From Gp1-AA133 sp964641665 (GTDB taxonomy: Bacteria > Acidobacteriota > Terriglobia > Terriglobales > Acidobacteriaceae), in the NCBI GenBank assembly GCA_964641665.1, contig CAZXKO010000117.1, positions 1 to 64,000 of the forward strand: 64,000 nt of DNA. Direction: 5' to 3'. Shown here one piece after another: positions 52,278 through 61,560 of this stretch. Position 1 is the stretch's first letter; every line of letters begins with the position of its first letter. The position numbers and the translations under genes are program-made. The notes under the pieces are model-generated. The model ran no database searches. It was given only the letters and a program-made list of their open reading frames with translations, and had not been told where the DNA came from.

Positions 52278-55200
52278 TCACCAATAAAACTTCAGCGCTG
52301 CCTGCATTTGTCGTGGAGTCCATGCTTGAGTGATGGTCCCAAATCCACCACCCATGAATGTGTTCGGGCTGTAGTAGTTGGTGTGATTCAAACTGTTGAA
52401 CATATCCAACCGGAATTGGAAACGGAACCGTTCTTCAATCGGGAAATACTTTTGAATGCTTATGTCCCAGTTTCTATAGCCTGGGGCACGTAGGTCAGAA
52501 AAATATCGCGGAGCATTTCCCAGACTCCATGGCTGGGTGACCGCGAAGGCCGCCGTGTTAAACCACTCGGTACGGCTTTGATGAGCAATGTGATAGTCAC
52601 CAACAACATCCACATGCTGACCCGCACCGAAATAGTTGAGTCCATTGCCTGAACTGGTAATTGTGAGCGGAAAGCCCTCTTTCAGGGTCAGTGTTCCAGA
52701 GGTCTGCCACCCGCCAGCGATCGCGTTCGTGACTCTGCTCATTCCTGAGCCGAACTTCCTGCCCTTCCCGACCGGAAGCTCGTACACATAGCTGAGAACG
52801 AAGCTGTGAGGAGTGTCGGTCGCGTCGACCGACTTCTCGGCGGCCAGGTTGTAAACGTTACGAATGTTTTCCGAGAAGTTGGCGGACGCTGAAGCCCAGT
52901 TTTCCGGTCCACCAACGTTGTCGATAAATTTCGAAAAGGTGTAGGACGCCAACAGCGTAAGCCCTTGCGATACCCGGTGCGTGTAGTTCACGTCGAGGGC
53001 GTTGTAATGTGAGCTACCCGCCGGGTCTTGGTTCTCCGTGATATCGCAAAATTCTGGGAACGGCCTGAGCAACTGTCCCTGTTGGACCGTGGGCTGATCA
53101 AGACTACAGCCGCTCGATGTGATGTGAAGGTAGAACGGGTTTGGAACTTGATTCGTGAGGGCGCTGCCCATGGAGAAGTACTTGGGATCAAGCTGGTTCA
53201 GATTGAGGCCGCTGGCATCCACATGAACCCCATGATTGCCCACGTACGTGATATCCAGTACATCGCTGGTTGTGGGCGCGTACTGAAATCCAAACATCCA
53301 CTGCTGATCGTAATAGGTCTTCCGAGTCCGCGAAACGGCTGTTACGCCGAAACCGACGTTGGTCAAGCCGCCTAATGAGTTTCCAGTGACCGGCACGAGC
53401 CCGCCTGAAAACGCGGTGCTCAAGGTATTTGCCGGGGTCAAGCCACCATCGTTCGACGCGACGTAAGGAGTATCAGAACTGAAGCCGGGTGCCGGGCCAG
53501 TTCCGCGATAGCTCGGAGGATAGAAAACACCGTAGCCTCCTCGCATCACAAGCTTCGGCATCAGCTGATAAGCGAATCCGATTCTCGGTGCAAAATTCTT
53601 GTAGTCCGTGTTGAACAGTCCGCGCTGGCTGGAACTGGCGAATTGCTGTTCTCCCAGGTAGCTCTGCCCCACTGAGGAACTGATCGGATTGACAGTCTTG
53701 TAGTCAAACCATGCCTGACGATTGTACCGGTCGGTCACGGGTCGTTGAATTTCATAGCGCAGGCCCAGATTTACAGTAAGTTTCTGTGTCGCCTTCCAGT
53801 CGTCCTGCAAATACACTCCATGAAACCAGGTGCGGCTCACCACCGAAATTGCGATACCGGTGTTCCCACTGGCAGGCAACCCCATCAGCATCGAAGCAAC
53901 GGAGTCGCCGGTGCCAGCGACGTTCTGTCCCGAGCTATCCAGACCGGCCGTGAAAAGATTGTTAAAGTTGAAGGGCGTGAAGTGAAATCGCCCGCCGTTT
54001 TCGTCTGTCGCGACTGCCATATACCCGAAGGATAGTTGGTGTTTCCCATCTACTTTCACAAAGTCGACCGATCCGCTACCGGCAGATCGAGGAAATGCAC
54101 CTTGCCCTGCGCCGGCAAGCGGCCCTTGCGACAGATAGCTGGCCACACTAATAATGGGGAACTGTGGGGAGTAGGTGTCGATAAAACTGGGCAACCCCAA
54201 AGACGAGGCTTTAAAGCCATGGCTCTGCACATCGTTGCCCTCAACCCACTTCATCCCACCTAAGTTGAGGCTCATAGTGAAAGTGGGAGTGAAGACCTCG
54301 CTCAGGCCGACGCCAATGTTCCAGCGGTTATTGGGGTTTCGCTGCCCTGGACCTGCAGGATTGGTTGCGCCAAAGAAAGTAGCTTCTTCGTCCTTGTATT
54401 CCTTCTTGTAGGAATACCGTCCGTAAAGGCGCGTTCTGTCGCTGAAGTTGTGGTCAATCCGACCGCTGTACTCGTCTGAGTAGTCCGCCTGAAGACCGGT
54501 AGCGCTCCAATTGTTTGACAATGCGCTAGTCAGCGGCGTCGGATAAAAGTTAACCAGCGCCTGCCCGATAGGATTGATGCCGTTGGTAGCGTTGGCCACG
54601 TTATTTCCGGCAATACGTTCACGCACGTTGCCGGCACTGGTCGCCGTCAGTCCAGTTACCGAATCCACCTGCCCGGCTGTGAGATGTCGTGTTGTGTATG
54701 GGTCGTAAAGGGCACCGGTTAGAATCGGTCTGCCCAACACATCAACGCATGGCTGGTTGCTCTGAGGACCGCAGGTCATTGCCTGGGACCCCACTACTGC
54801 CGAGAAGTCCCCGCTGCGGAAGGCCGGGAGTGGCGAGGTACCTGAAAGCTGCCCAGCGTTGTGGTCTCTGTGGCCCTCGAAGTTGAAGAAGAAGAATGTC
54901 TTGTTACGCTGCTTGTAGATGCCCGGAATGTACACCGGCCCCCCGACGGCTACGCCAAACTGATTGCGATGAGAATTCGGGCGCGGGTTGTGATTCAAGT
55001 TGTTAAAGTAGTTGTTCGCGTCGAGCGCGCCATTGCGGAGATAGTCGTATACGTCACCGTGCAAATTTTTGCCGCCGGACTTGGTCACGACGTTGATCAC
55101 ATTTCCGGTACTCCACCCGTATTGCGCAGTAAACGAATTTTGTTGAACCTTAAACTCCTGCACGTTGTCAGGGGATGGAACATAGATGACTCCGCCCCAC

Positions 55201-55853
55201 CCCTCGCTCGCATCCCAAGCACCGTCTAAAAGAAATGCCGTCGTTCCAAAGTAGCCGCCGCCAAAGTTAAAGAACGACACGTCCTGGTCGGCGGAGCCTT
55301 GCTGTCCCCCCGACGAAATGGTCTGCCTTTGCGATAGGTTATTAACCGATGAGTTCAACTCCACGAAATTGAACACATTCCGCAGATTTAATGGCAGTTC
55401 CGTGACTTGTTTGGTGGTGATCTCGGCGCCAACATTGGCATTCTCGGTCTGCAGCAGGGGCGCCGCCGCCGTCACCTCGACCTGCTCAACCGAGCCGATG
55501 ATCAAGGTGACTGCCTGGCTCGCGGTCTGGCCGACTTCCAGCACGATTCCTTCCTGCTTGTACGTCCTGAAGCCCGGAGCTGTTACGGTCAGCGTGTAGG
55601 TCGACGCCGGGAGCAGCGCGAATGAGAAGTTTCCTTCGGCATCCGTCTTGAATGTACGGGTGATCCCCTTCTCAGGGCTACTCAGAGTGACGTTGCCATT
55701 GGCAATGCGGGCCCCGGAGGGGTCCGACACCGAACCCGACAATGCAGCCGAGGAAGCGAGCGACTGGCCTTGGGCAAAAGGAACGGTTGTACTGATCGCG
55801 AAAGTGGCAACGACCAACATCAGAAGCGGGTTCAAACGCCGAGGTTTGGACAT
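52278..55853 (-). CDS. Oar/TonB-dependent outer-membrane receptor 2
   Basis: The protein is 1,191 residues, with AAGGAGCC upstream of the ATG. Signal peptide (MSKPRRLNPLLMLVVATFAISTTVPFAQG), carboxypeptidase-regulatory-like domain (ALSGSVSDPSGARIANGNVTLSSPEKGITRTFKTDAEGNFSFALLPAS), plug region (EITTKQVTELPLNLRNVFNFVELNSSVNN, TTAFLLDGAWDASEGWGG) and a large barrel ending LKFYW, a proper outer-membrane terminal aromatic. It heads a minus-strand series of at least five genes: receptor, TPR, GH31, LacI, GH36. Receptor 1 has the same architecture but only moderate identity by eye. Confidence 0.92.
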   Translation of the reverse strand: MSKPRRLNPLLMLVVATFAISTTVPFAQGQSLASSAALSGSVSDPSGARIANGNVTLSSPEKGITRTFKTDAEGNFSFALLPASTYTLTVTAPGFRTYKQEGIVLEVGQTASQAVTLIIGSVEQVEVTAAAPLLQTENANVGAEITTKQVTELPLNLRNVFNFVELNSSVNNLSQRQTISSGGQQGSADQDVSFFNFGGGYFGTTAFLLDGAWDASEGWGGVIYVPSPDNVQEFKVQQNSFTAQYGWSTGNVINVVTKSGGKNLHGDVYDYLRNGALDANNYFNNLNHNPRPNSHRNQFGVAVGGPVYIPGIYKQRNKTFFFFNFEGHRDHNAGQLSGTSPLPAFRSGDFSAVVGSQAMTCGPQSNQPCVDVLGRPILTGALYDPYTTRHLTAGQVDSVTGLTATSAGNVRERIAGNNVANATNGINPIGQALVNFYPTPLTSALSNNWSATGLQADYSDEYSGRIDHNFSDRTRLYGRYSYKKEYKDEEATFFGATNPAGPGQRNPNNRWNIGVGLSEVFTPTFTMSLNLGGMKWVEGNDVQSHGFKASSLGLPSFIDTYSPQFPIISVASYLSQGPLAGAGQGAFPRSAGSGSVDFVKVDGKHQLSFGYMAVATDENGGRFHFTPFNFNNLFTAGLDSSGQNVAGTGDSVASMLMGLPASGNTGIAISVVSRTWFHGVYLQDDWKATQKLTVNLGLRYEIQRPVTDRYNRQAWFDYKTVNPISSSVGQSYLGEQQFASSSQRGLFNTDYKNFAPRIGFAYQLMPKLVMRGGYGVFYPPSYRGTGPAPGFSSDTPYVASNDGGLTPANTLSTAFSGGLVPVTGNSLGGLTNVGFGVTAVSRTRKTYYDQQWMFGFQYAPTTSDVLDITYVGNHGVHVDASGLNLNQLDPKYFSMGSALTNQVPNPFYLHITSSGCSLDQPTVQQGQLLRPFPEFCDITENQDPAGSSHYNALDVNYTHRVSQGLTLLASYTFSKFIDNVGGPENWASASANFSENIRNVYNLAAEKSVDATDTPHSFVLSYVYELPVGKGRKFGSGMSRVTNAIAGGWQTSGTLTLKEGFPLTITSSGNGLNYFGAGQHVDVVGDYHIAHQSRTEWFNTAAFAVTQPWSLGNAPRYFSDLRAPGYRNWDISIQKYFPIEERFRFQFRLDMFNSLNHTNYYSPNTFMGGGFGTITQAWTPRQMQAALKFYW

Positions 55854-56018
55854 TTGGGGTGGCTCCTTGATTTCTCATCCCCGGAGCGTTCCCAGCAAAT
55901 TGCGACAGGGTATACTTCAGGCGCTTCGGGGCGCGGAGCCGAAGGGATATGCCGGATTCACCACTGTGTCTAGGTTGGTTACAGTAGCGTACGGGGGCAG
56001 ACCTAGAGAACTCCTGTG

Positions 56019-56047
56019 TTGACAATTGGTTACGGGTAGAGAATAAA
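56019..56047 (+). promoter_or_regulatory. Sigma-70-like promoter of the divergent regulator
   Basis: TTGACA at 56019-56024 and AATAAA at 56042-56047 are separated by 17 nt and face the plus-strand regulator at 56127. The leader would be about 70 nt. The 273-nt gap 55854-56126 otherwise holds only the divergent start region of receptor 2. Confidence 0.5.
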
Positions 56048-56126
56048 GATGTGCGAAATCGTTAACTTCAGCGGTAAAATACCGCCACTTTTGCTCGCCT
56101 GAGGCGAAGAATCTTCACCTGAGCCT

Positions 56127-57452
56127 ATGAGCACCCAACACCATACGCCTCCGGAAGCGCTCCCCGCAGGAACTCGACCTGAGATTCACGGGCAGGTGGA
56201 CCGAATTCTCCAGAGTCCGCCCTTTCGGACCAGCCGTCAGTGCCAGGATCTGTTTCGCTACGTTGTGGAACACAGTCTCAATGGATATGACGACTCGCTT
56301 CGCGAACGCGTGATTGGGGTTGAAGTGTTCGGACGCGCTCCTGACTACGATACGGCTGAAGATCCCGTGGTTCGCTTGCGTGCTGCCGACGTCAGAAAAC
56401 GACTAGCCCAATACTATCAGGCGCGACACAACGAGCCCGGCCACTGGAAGATTGAAATTCCTACTGGATCGTATAAGGCGCAGTTCCATCCTGTCGAGGC
56501 TCCTTCCTCGGAAGGTTCCGCCACTGCCAGTGAAGTACTTCCGCAAAGAGTACTGCTTGCTGAAAGCCGGGTAGACGTCGCGGGTTCGAATGCGCGGCTT
56601 GATAAACAAAAACGGCTTGCGCTGCTGATATTGCTGGCTGGAGTCGTTGCAACCCTGTTCGCCACCCTAGCTTTGACGCGTAAAGGACCTCCAGTCGAAA
56701 GTGCACTCGATCAGTTCTGGAAACCGATACTACGAAACAAAGGTCCGGTACTGCTCTGCACCGGCAGCAATCGCGTTTATCGCTTGTCGGAACAAGCCCG
56801 TTATCGCTATCGAAAAAGCCACCCGCGTTCGGAAGACGACACTCCGAACTTTGAAAGCCTTGTCCCGAGAGAAGATCTCAAGAAGTTCACAGGTGATGAT
56901 TTCGTTCCTGTGAAGAACACATACTTGACCATCGGTGATGCTTCAGCGACTGCTGAGATCTCCTCGCTATTTACCTCACACGAGCGTGCCTACGACCTCC
57001 GCTTCGGTAGCGATCTCTCCTTCGGGGACTTGCGACAAGGTTCGGCCGTGCTGATCGGTGCATTTAACAACAGCTGGACCCTCCAGATGACGGACAATCT
57101 GCGGTTTGTTTTTGAGGACGGCGATACACCGCAGATGCACCTTAAGGACAGAACCGACACGTCGCGGATGTGGTGGCCTAAGTTTTCCGAGGGGAAGTTT
57201 AGTGATGACTATGCGATTGTTTCCCGCATTCTTGACGTTAAGACTGGAAGCGCTCTTGTAACAATTGCGGGACTCGGTCATTTTGGGACTCACGCCGCAG
57301 GCGACTTCGTCACAAATCCACAAATGATCGCCGACCTTGTAAGGCAGTTGCCGAGAGATTGGAGTAGTAAGAACATGCAGATCGTGCTTCATACCGATGT
57401 TGTGAACGACATCGCGGCTCCGCCCACGATTGTCGCGTCTTATTCTTGGTAG
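56127..57452 (+). CDS. Membrane-anchored winged-helix regulator 2 (unknown sensor domain)
   Basis: The 441-residue protein is divergent from receptor 2. Residues about 18-120 (SPPFRTSRQCQDLFRYVVEHSLNGYDDSLRERVIGVEVFGRAPDYDTAEDPVVRLRAADVRKRLAQYYQ...IPTGSYKAQF) are clearly related to the N-terminus of the malectin regulator (shared IG-x-x-V[F/Y]-x-R-x-P-x-Y, D-x-[I/V]VR, [I/V]PxGxY). Helix at 163-183 crosses the membrane. The remaining 250 residues are periplasmic, with no malectin motifs, and end in NGTL-like beta-rich sequence. By position it is the likely regulator of cluster B. The DNA-binding role is inferred from domain placement. Confidence 0.75.
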   Translation: MSTQHHTPPEALPAGTRPEIHGQVDRILQSPPFRTSRQCQDLFRYVVEHSLNGYDDSLRERVIGVEVFGRAPDYDTAEDPVVRLRAADVRKRLAQYYQARHNEPGHWKIEIPTGSYKAQFHPVEAPSSEGSATASEVLPQRVLLAESRVDVAGSNARLDKQKRLALLILLAGVVATLFATLALTRKGPPVESALDQFWKPILRNKGPVLLCTGSNRVYRLSEQARYRYRKSHPRSEDDTPNFESLVPREDLKKFTGDDFVPVKNTYLTIGDASATAEISSLFTSHERAYDLRFGSDLSFGDLRQGSAVLIGAFNNSWTLQMTDNLRFVFEDGDTPQMHLKDRTDTSRMWWPKFSEGKFSDDYAIVSRILDVKTGSALVTIAGLGHFGTHAAGDFVTNPQMIADLVRQLPRDWSSKNMQIVLHTDVVNDIAAPPTIVASYSW

Positions 57453-57591
57453 CCAATCGGTGAAGTACCTTCCTCTTGCCTGACCGTCGTTCTCGGTCCC
57501 TCGCTCAAATCATTGGGCTTGCTTCAAATCGAAAGAAACCTGCTTCAAAGCTCTGCCTAGTCTTCAGAGAGACCCCCTCGATCCTCGCTGG

Positions 57592-58122
57592 TTAAGGCTT
57601 GCTCCCCATGCGGCGATCAGGCGACAGGCCGGTAGAGCTTCGAAGCAACAGATTTGTCTTGATGGTGTACGCCTGATGCGATGAACCATTGCTTGGAGAC
57701 TGAGCCGACTGGAGCAACGCTCTAAACGCCGTCTCGGCGATCACGGTCTGTGAAATCTCCACCGCGGTTAACGCCGGAATCGTGAATTGTGCCATGCGAA
57801 TGTCCTCGAACCCTATGACCGACAGGTCGCGTGGAACATCTACGGATAGGTCGAAAGCTTGGCGCATCACGCCGATTGCAGTCAGATCATTCGAACAAAT
57901 CACCGCCGATGGGCGATCTGGCAGGGCGCCCAGAGCAGACATCGCTTTCATGCCGCCTTCCATCGTGTGATCTCCTGCGAAAAGCAATTCCGGAATGGTT
58001 CGCAAACCAATTTCCGTCATGCACTCCTGAAACGCAGCTCTTCGCATGGCCGCGGTTCTCTGATGTATAGGTCCACTGTTCTTATGCGTTCCCTTCTTGT
58101 CGGCATCACGCTGATCGTTTAG
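57592..58122 (-). pseudogene. LacI-family regulator remnant (C-terminal sensor half)
   Basis: The readable part (from MRRAAFQECMTEIGLRTIPELLF) covers the second half of a periplasmic-binding-like LacI sensor domain: GMKAMSALGALPDRPSAVICSNDLTAIGVMRQAFDLSVDVPRDLSVIGFEDIRMAQFTIPALTAVEISQ. Upstream the frame stays open to 58122 with a weak SGPIHQRTAAM match, then reaches a TAG. The HTH domain and the first sensor half are absent from the sequence before it. It lies between regulator 2 and the divergent GH9 gene. Confidence 0.75.
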
Positions 58123-58221
58123 CTATCCCGCTCAGAAATCCTCGCGCCTGGGGAACAATGGCGCCCAGACGATGTGCATGTCATATCATGTTGGGGCAAA
58201 GGAGCAGTATTAATCCCTATC

Positions 58222-60894
58222 ATGTTCACGCAAATCAGAGTTTGCCTCCTGTTGGCCCTGATCTCGGCCCCAGGCCTGTCCGGCGCCGATTTTGCCATGA
58301 AGGTGACCGACAAGAATTACCTCGATACTCAAGGTTTCAGCGTTTTTCTTTACGACAGCACGTACCATCCCGTGTTTGTGGACCAAAAGAACACGGCCAT
58401 GGAGATGATTCTCCATGGCCAGCGCATCGCCACCAACGGTGATGTGCGCCTGATGCCAACGCCGGAGCAGTGGGACCTGGTAGCAACCCTCAAAGATCGC
58501 CATGCCGATAAGGCAAACAACCAGCTCACCGCCGACCTCGCTTTCCCGGCGTTCGACTTCAGTTACACCCTGGAAGTCGCAGCGGAACCAGGCGGCGTGA
58601 AGGTCAGCATCAACCTCGACAAGCCACTACCGCAGAAACTGACAGGACGGGCGGGTTTTAATTTGGAGTTCCTGCCCTCGATCTACATGGGCAAGGCTTA
58701 CCTGGTGGACGGAAGCAAAGCCGGCATCTTCCCGCGTACGCCGAACGATCCGATGACAAAGGTTTTGCCCCTGCCTGATGAACCGAAAAAGGCGTACTAC
58801 CTGGAGGACTGGGATAAGGCCAAGGGATACACTCAGCCGCTGCCGTTCGCCGAGGGCAAGAGCATCACCCTGGGGGTCGACGACGCGCTGGCCCGGGTCA
58901 ACGTTAAGTCGGATACGGCAGACCTCATGCTGTTCGATGGACGCGACCGCGCGCCAAATGGCTGGTTCGTGTTGCGTTCGCTGATCCCTTCAGACAAAAC
59001 GATCGCCGCCATCGTCTGGCACATCAGGCCCGACGTGATCCCGAACTGGACGAGGCCGCCAGTGATCGCGCACAGCCAGGTCGGCTATGCGCCGGGCTTC
59101 TCGAAGGTGGCGGTGCTCGAACTGGACCCGAAGTACGACGCCCCGAAGACGGCCAGAGTGCTGCGCCTGATGGTGGACGGATCTTACAAGCAGGTATTCG
59201 AAGGCTCGATCACGCCTTCGACACCGTGGCTGCGCTACGTCTATTCGAAATTCGACTTCACCCCCGTGAACGACCCCGGACTTTATGTCATCGAGTACGC
59301 AGACCAGCGTACGGCGCCCTTCCCCATCTCACGGGATGCTTACGCCAACATCTGGCAGGACAGCCTCGACCATCACCTTGCGGCGCAGATGGACCACGTT
59401 TCCGTTCGCGAAGGCTACCGAATGTGGCATGGCGCCTCGCATTTGGATGATGGCCGTATGGCACCAGTGGTTGGGGAGCAATTCGACGGCTGGAACCAGG
59501 CCACAGCAACGGACGGAAAGTACAAAGGCGGCGATCACATCCCTGGGATGAACGTGGGCGGCTGGTACGATGCCGGCGACTTCGACCTGGAGGAACCTGC
59601 GCAGCTGAGCGTGATTCAGAGCCTCGCTCTGGCGTACCGCGAATTCAATCTCAAGTACGACGAGCTTACGGTGGATGAAGCTAACCGTCAGGTTGAGATG
59701 CACCGTCCCGATGGCGTTCCGGATACGGTGCAGCAAGTCAAGCACGGCGCACTGCTCATCCTGGCGCAGTTCCACAACATCGGCCACGCCATACGCGGCA
59801 CCCACGAGCCGGATCTGCGCCAGTACACACAGGTGGGCGACGGAGCGTCGAAAACTGACGGCCGCATTTACGACCCGAGGCTCGGGCCCAACGAAACCAA
59901 GGGAGATTACTCGGGCAAGCCGGACGATCGTTGGATCTTTACTGCGAACAATCCTTTTTTTCAGTGGAATGCCATTGCGGCGCTGGCTGCGGCAGCCGAT
60001 ACGCTGAAAGGCTGGGACGACGCGTTAGCGAAAGACTGTCTCGAGACCGCGATCAAAGCATGGAACGAGGAGAAGGCTCACCCAACGCAGAATCCGGCGG
60101 GCGGCGGCTTGGGCGGGGCGGCTCCGGCAGGTGCGCCCGGAGGTGGCGTGCTGGCTGCGTCTCAGGGTTTGGTCTCTGGTGCTCCCACAAACTCTGGCCC
60201 ACCTAGCGCACCGGCAACTCCGCCGGCCGGCTTCGGCCGTGGCCGATTTGGCGTGGGACTGGACTGGCCCGCGGCTCTGGAATTGACCATCGCCACCAAT
60301 GGTGCCGAGCCATACAAGTCCCGTCTGAAGGAATTACTCCCTCAGGTGATCACCCCTCAGCAAATGGACCTCCACGGTTGGACAGCAATCCGGGCATTGC
60401 CTTACCTGGACGCCAGCGCGAAAGATCAAATGCGTGAAGCGGTGAAGACATACATCGCGGGTCTGGACAAGCGGCTGGACGAGACCCCGTTCGGCGTGCC
60501 CCCGAGCCTGGGCACCTGGGGCGGATCGGGCGCCGTGGTGGACATGGCCATCCGAATGTATTTCCTGCACAAGGCGTTTCCGGATCTCGTGAGCCCCGAA
60601 TACACACTTCGCGCCGTCAACTACATTCTCGGCACGCACCCGGCATCCAGCACTTCGTATGTAGCTGGAGTCGGTACAGTCTCGAAGACGATGACGTACA
60701 GCAACAACCGCGCCGACAATGCTTACATCCCGGGTGCCGTGATTCCCGGATACATCATCATCAAGCCTGATTTTCCGGAGTGCATCGACGACTTCGGATT
60801 CCTCTGGTTTGAGGATGAAGCCGTCGTGGCCGGGTCGGCAAGCTGGGTGGTGGCCGGCAACGCTGCGGACGCAATCATTAAGGAATCGAAGTAG
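58222..60894 (+). CDS. GH9 endoglucanase-type enzyme with internal Gly/Pro/Ala linker
   Basis: The protein is 890 residues from the ATG at 58222. Signal peptide about 1-21; a large N-terminal beta region (22-275); a CelD_N Ig-like domain (about 281-365, PVIAHSQVGYAPGFSKVAVLELD); then the (alpha/alpha)6 GH9 catalytic domain with the catalytic aspartates in GGWYDAGDF (DAGD at 450-453) and the acid residue near FEDEAVVAGSASW. The unusual point is a low-complexity segment, rich in Gly, Ala and Pro, at about 624-676 (NPAGGGLGGAAPAGAPGG...), inside the catalytic domain. GH9 enzymes cut cellulose or xyloglucan backbones. No CBM is visible. Confidence 0.92.
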   Translation: MFTQIRVCLLLALISAPGLSGADFAMKVTDKNYLDTQGFSVFLYDSTYHPVFVDQKNTAMEMILHGQRIATNGDVRLMPTPEQWDLVATLKDRHADKANNQLTADLAFPAFDFSYTLEVAAEPGGVKVSINLDKPLPQKLTGRAGFNLEFLPSIYMGKAYLVDGSKAGIFPRTPNDPMTKVLPLPDEPKKAYYLEDWDKAKGYTQPLPFAEGKSITLGVDDALARVNVKSDTADLMLFDGRDRAPNGWFVLRSLIPSDKTIAAIVWHIRPDVIPNWTRPPVIAHSQVGYAPGFSKVAVLELDPKYDAPKTARVLRLMVDGSYKQVFEGSITPSTPWLRYVYSKFDFTPVNDPGLYVIEYADQRTAPFPISRDAYANIWQDSLDHHLAAQMDHVSVREGYRMWHGASHLDDGRMAPVVGEQFDGWNQATATDGKYKGGDHIPGMNVGGWYDAGDFDLEEPAQLSVIQSLALAYREFNLKYDELTVDEANRQVEMHRPDGVPDTVQQVKHGALLILAQFHNIGHAIRGTHEPDLRQYTQVGDGASKTDGRIYDPRLGPNETKGDYSGKPDDRWIFTANNPFFQWNAIAALAAAADTLKGWDDALAKDCLETAIKAWNEEKAHPTQNPAGGGLGGAAPAGAPGGGVLAASQGLVSGAPTNSGPPSAPATPPAGFGRGRFGVGLDWPAALELTIATNGAEPYKSRLKELLPQVITPQQMDLHGWTAIRALPYLDASAKDQMREAVKTYIAGLDKRLDETPFGVPPSLGTWGGSGAVVDMAIRMYFLHKAFPDLVSPEYTLRAVNYILGTHPASSTSYVAGVGTVSKTMTYSNNRADNAYIPGAVIPGYIIIKPDFPECIDDFGFLWFEDEAVVAGSASWVVAGNAADAIIKESK

Positions 60895-61178
60895 ACCCAG
60901 CACTAAAAGCGTCCAGCGGTGCCGAGCGTTTCTTTCTTGGGAAGAATTGATTGCGGCGCAGCTTTCATCGCATTTACGAGAATGCCGTCATGAAGGACGG
61001 CGGATCCTGGCGCATATACGCGCAAGTTGTACGACTTGCTGCATGCGCAGGCGTGCGACTTGATTCCCCGACCAGTTCCATAACGACGCCTCATTTGTTG
61101 GGGCAATTTTTCAAACGGACCACCGTTGGGCGGGTGTGCAGCTGCCAGCGCTGTTGCCGCAGCTTTTTCTCCGCCGAT
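60895..61178. other. Intergenic stretch after GH9
   Basis: About 280 nt with no convincing gene or terminator. It contains the ends of two convergent transcripts' regions and no strong hairpin. Confidence 0.35.
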
Positions 61179-61484
61179 TCAGACGCGACACGCATTAAGG
61201 TCGAATTTGCCCAAAATACCAGCGCACCCGCGGGCATTAACCTTTCCCGATACATCATTATTAATTCCCATGACGAGGTCCCGCGATCTATTGTTTTTGG
61301 GGCTGATCTTCAGCATGAATCCTCCCGGAGGAGCGCCAAATGCGCCGTTCGCCTCATTCTTTTCCAGCAGGAGCGGGGCAGGGCCGCCTTTACGAGCGGA
61401 CGGCCTAGCTTGAGTTAACTGTCCCTGGCACACACACACGGCCATGAGCATTGTTGCGATTGGTCCGAGTTTGAGTGGATTCAT
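61179..61484 (-). CDS. Short exported protein, possibly a truncated cupin
   Basis: The 101-residue frame starts MNPLKLGPIATMLMAVCVCQGQ, a plausible signal peptide. The next part (PSARKGGPAPLLLEKNEANGAFGAPPGGFMLKISPKNNRSRDLVMGINNDV) resembles the lead-in of exported cupins in which LLLEKNEGE..., FMLKVSPKN and LVMGTE precede the cupin barrel. The barrel itself is absent; the tail NARGCAGILGKFDLNACRV does not fit. It may be a remnant. Evidence is weak and no ribosome site was found. Confidence 0.35.
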   Translation of the reverse strand: MNPLKLGPIATMLMAVCVCQGQLTQARPSARKGGPAPLLLEKNEANGAFGAPPGGFMLKISPKNNRSRDLVMGINNDVSGKVNARGCAGILGKFDLNACRV

Positions 61485-61560
61485 GCTGCACCTTGTCGCA
61501 CTTGGGGCCCAGACTCTTCCCCACACTGGGCCCCCGCGAAGACCCGTGGCCAACGTTGTC

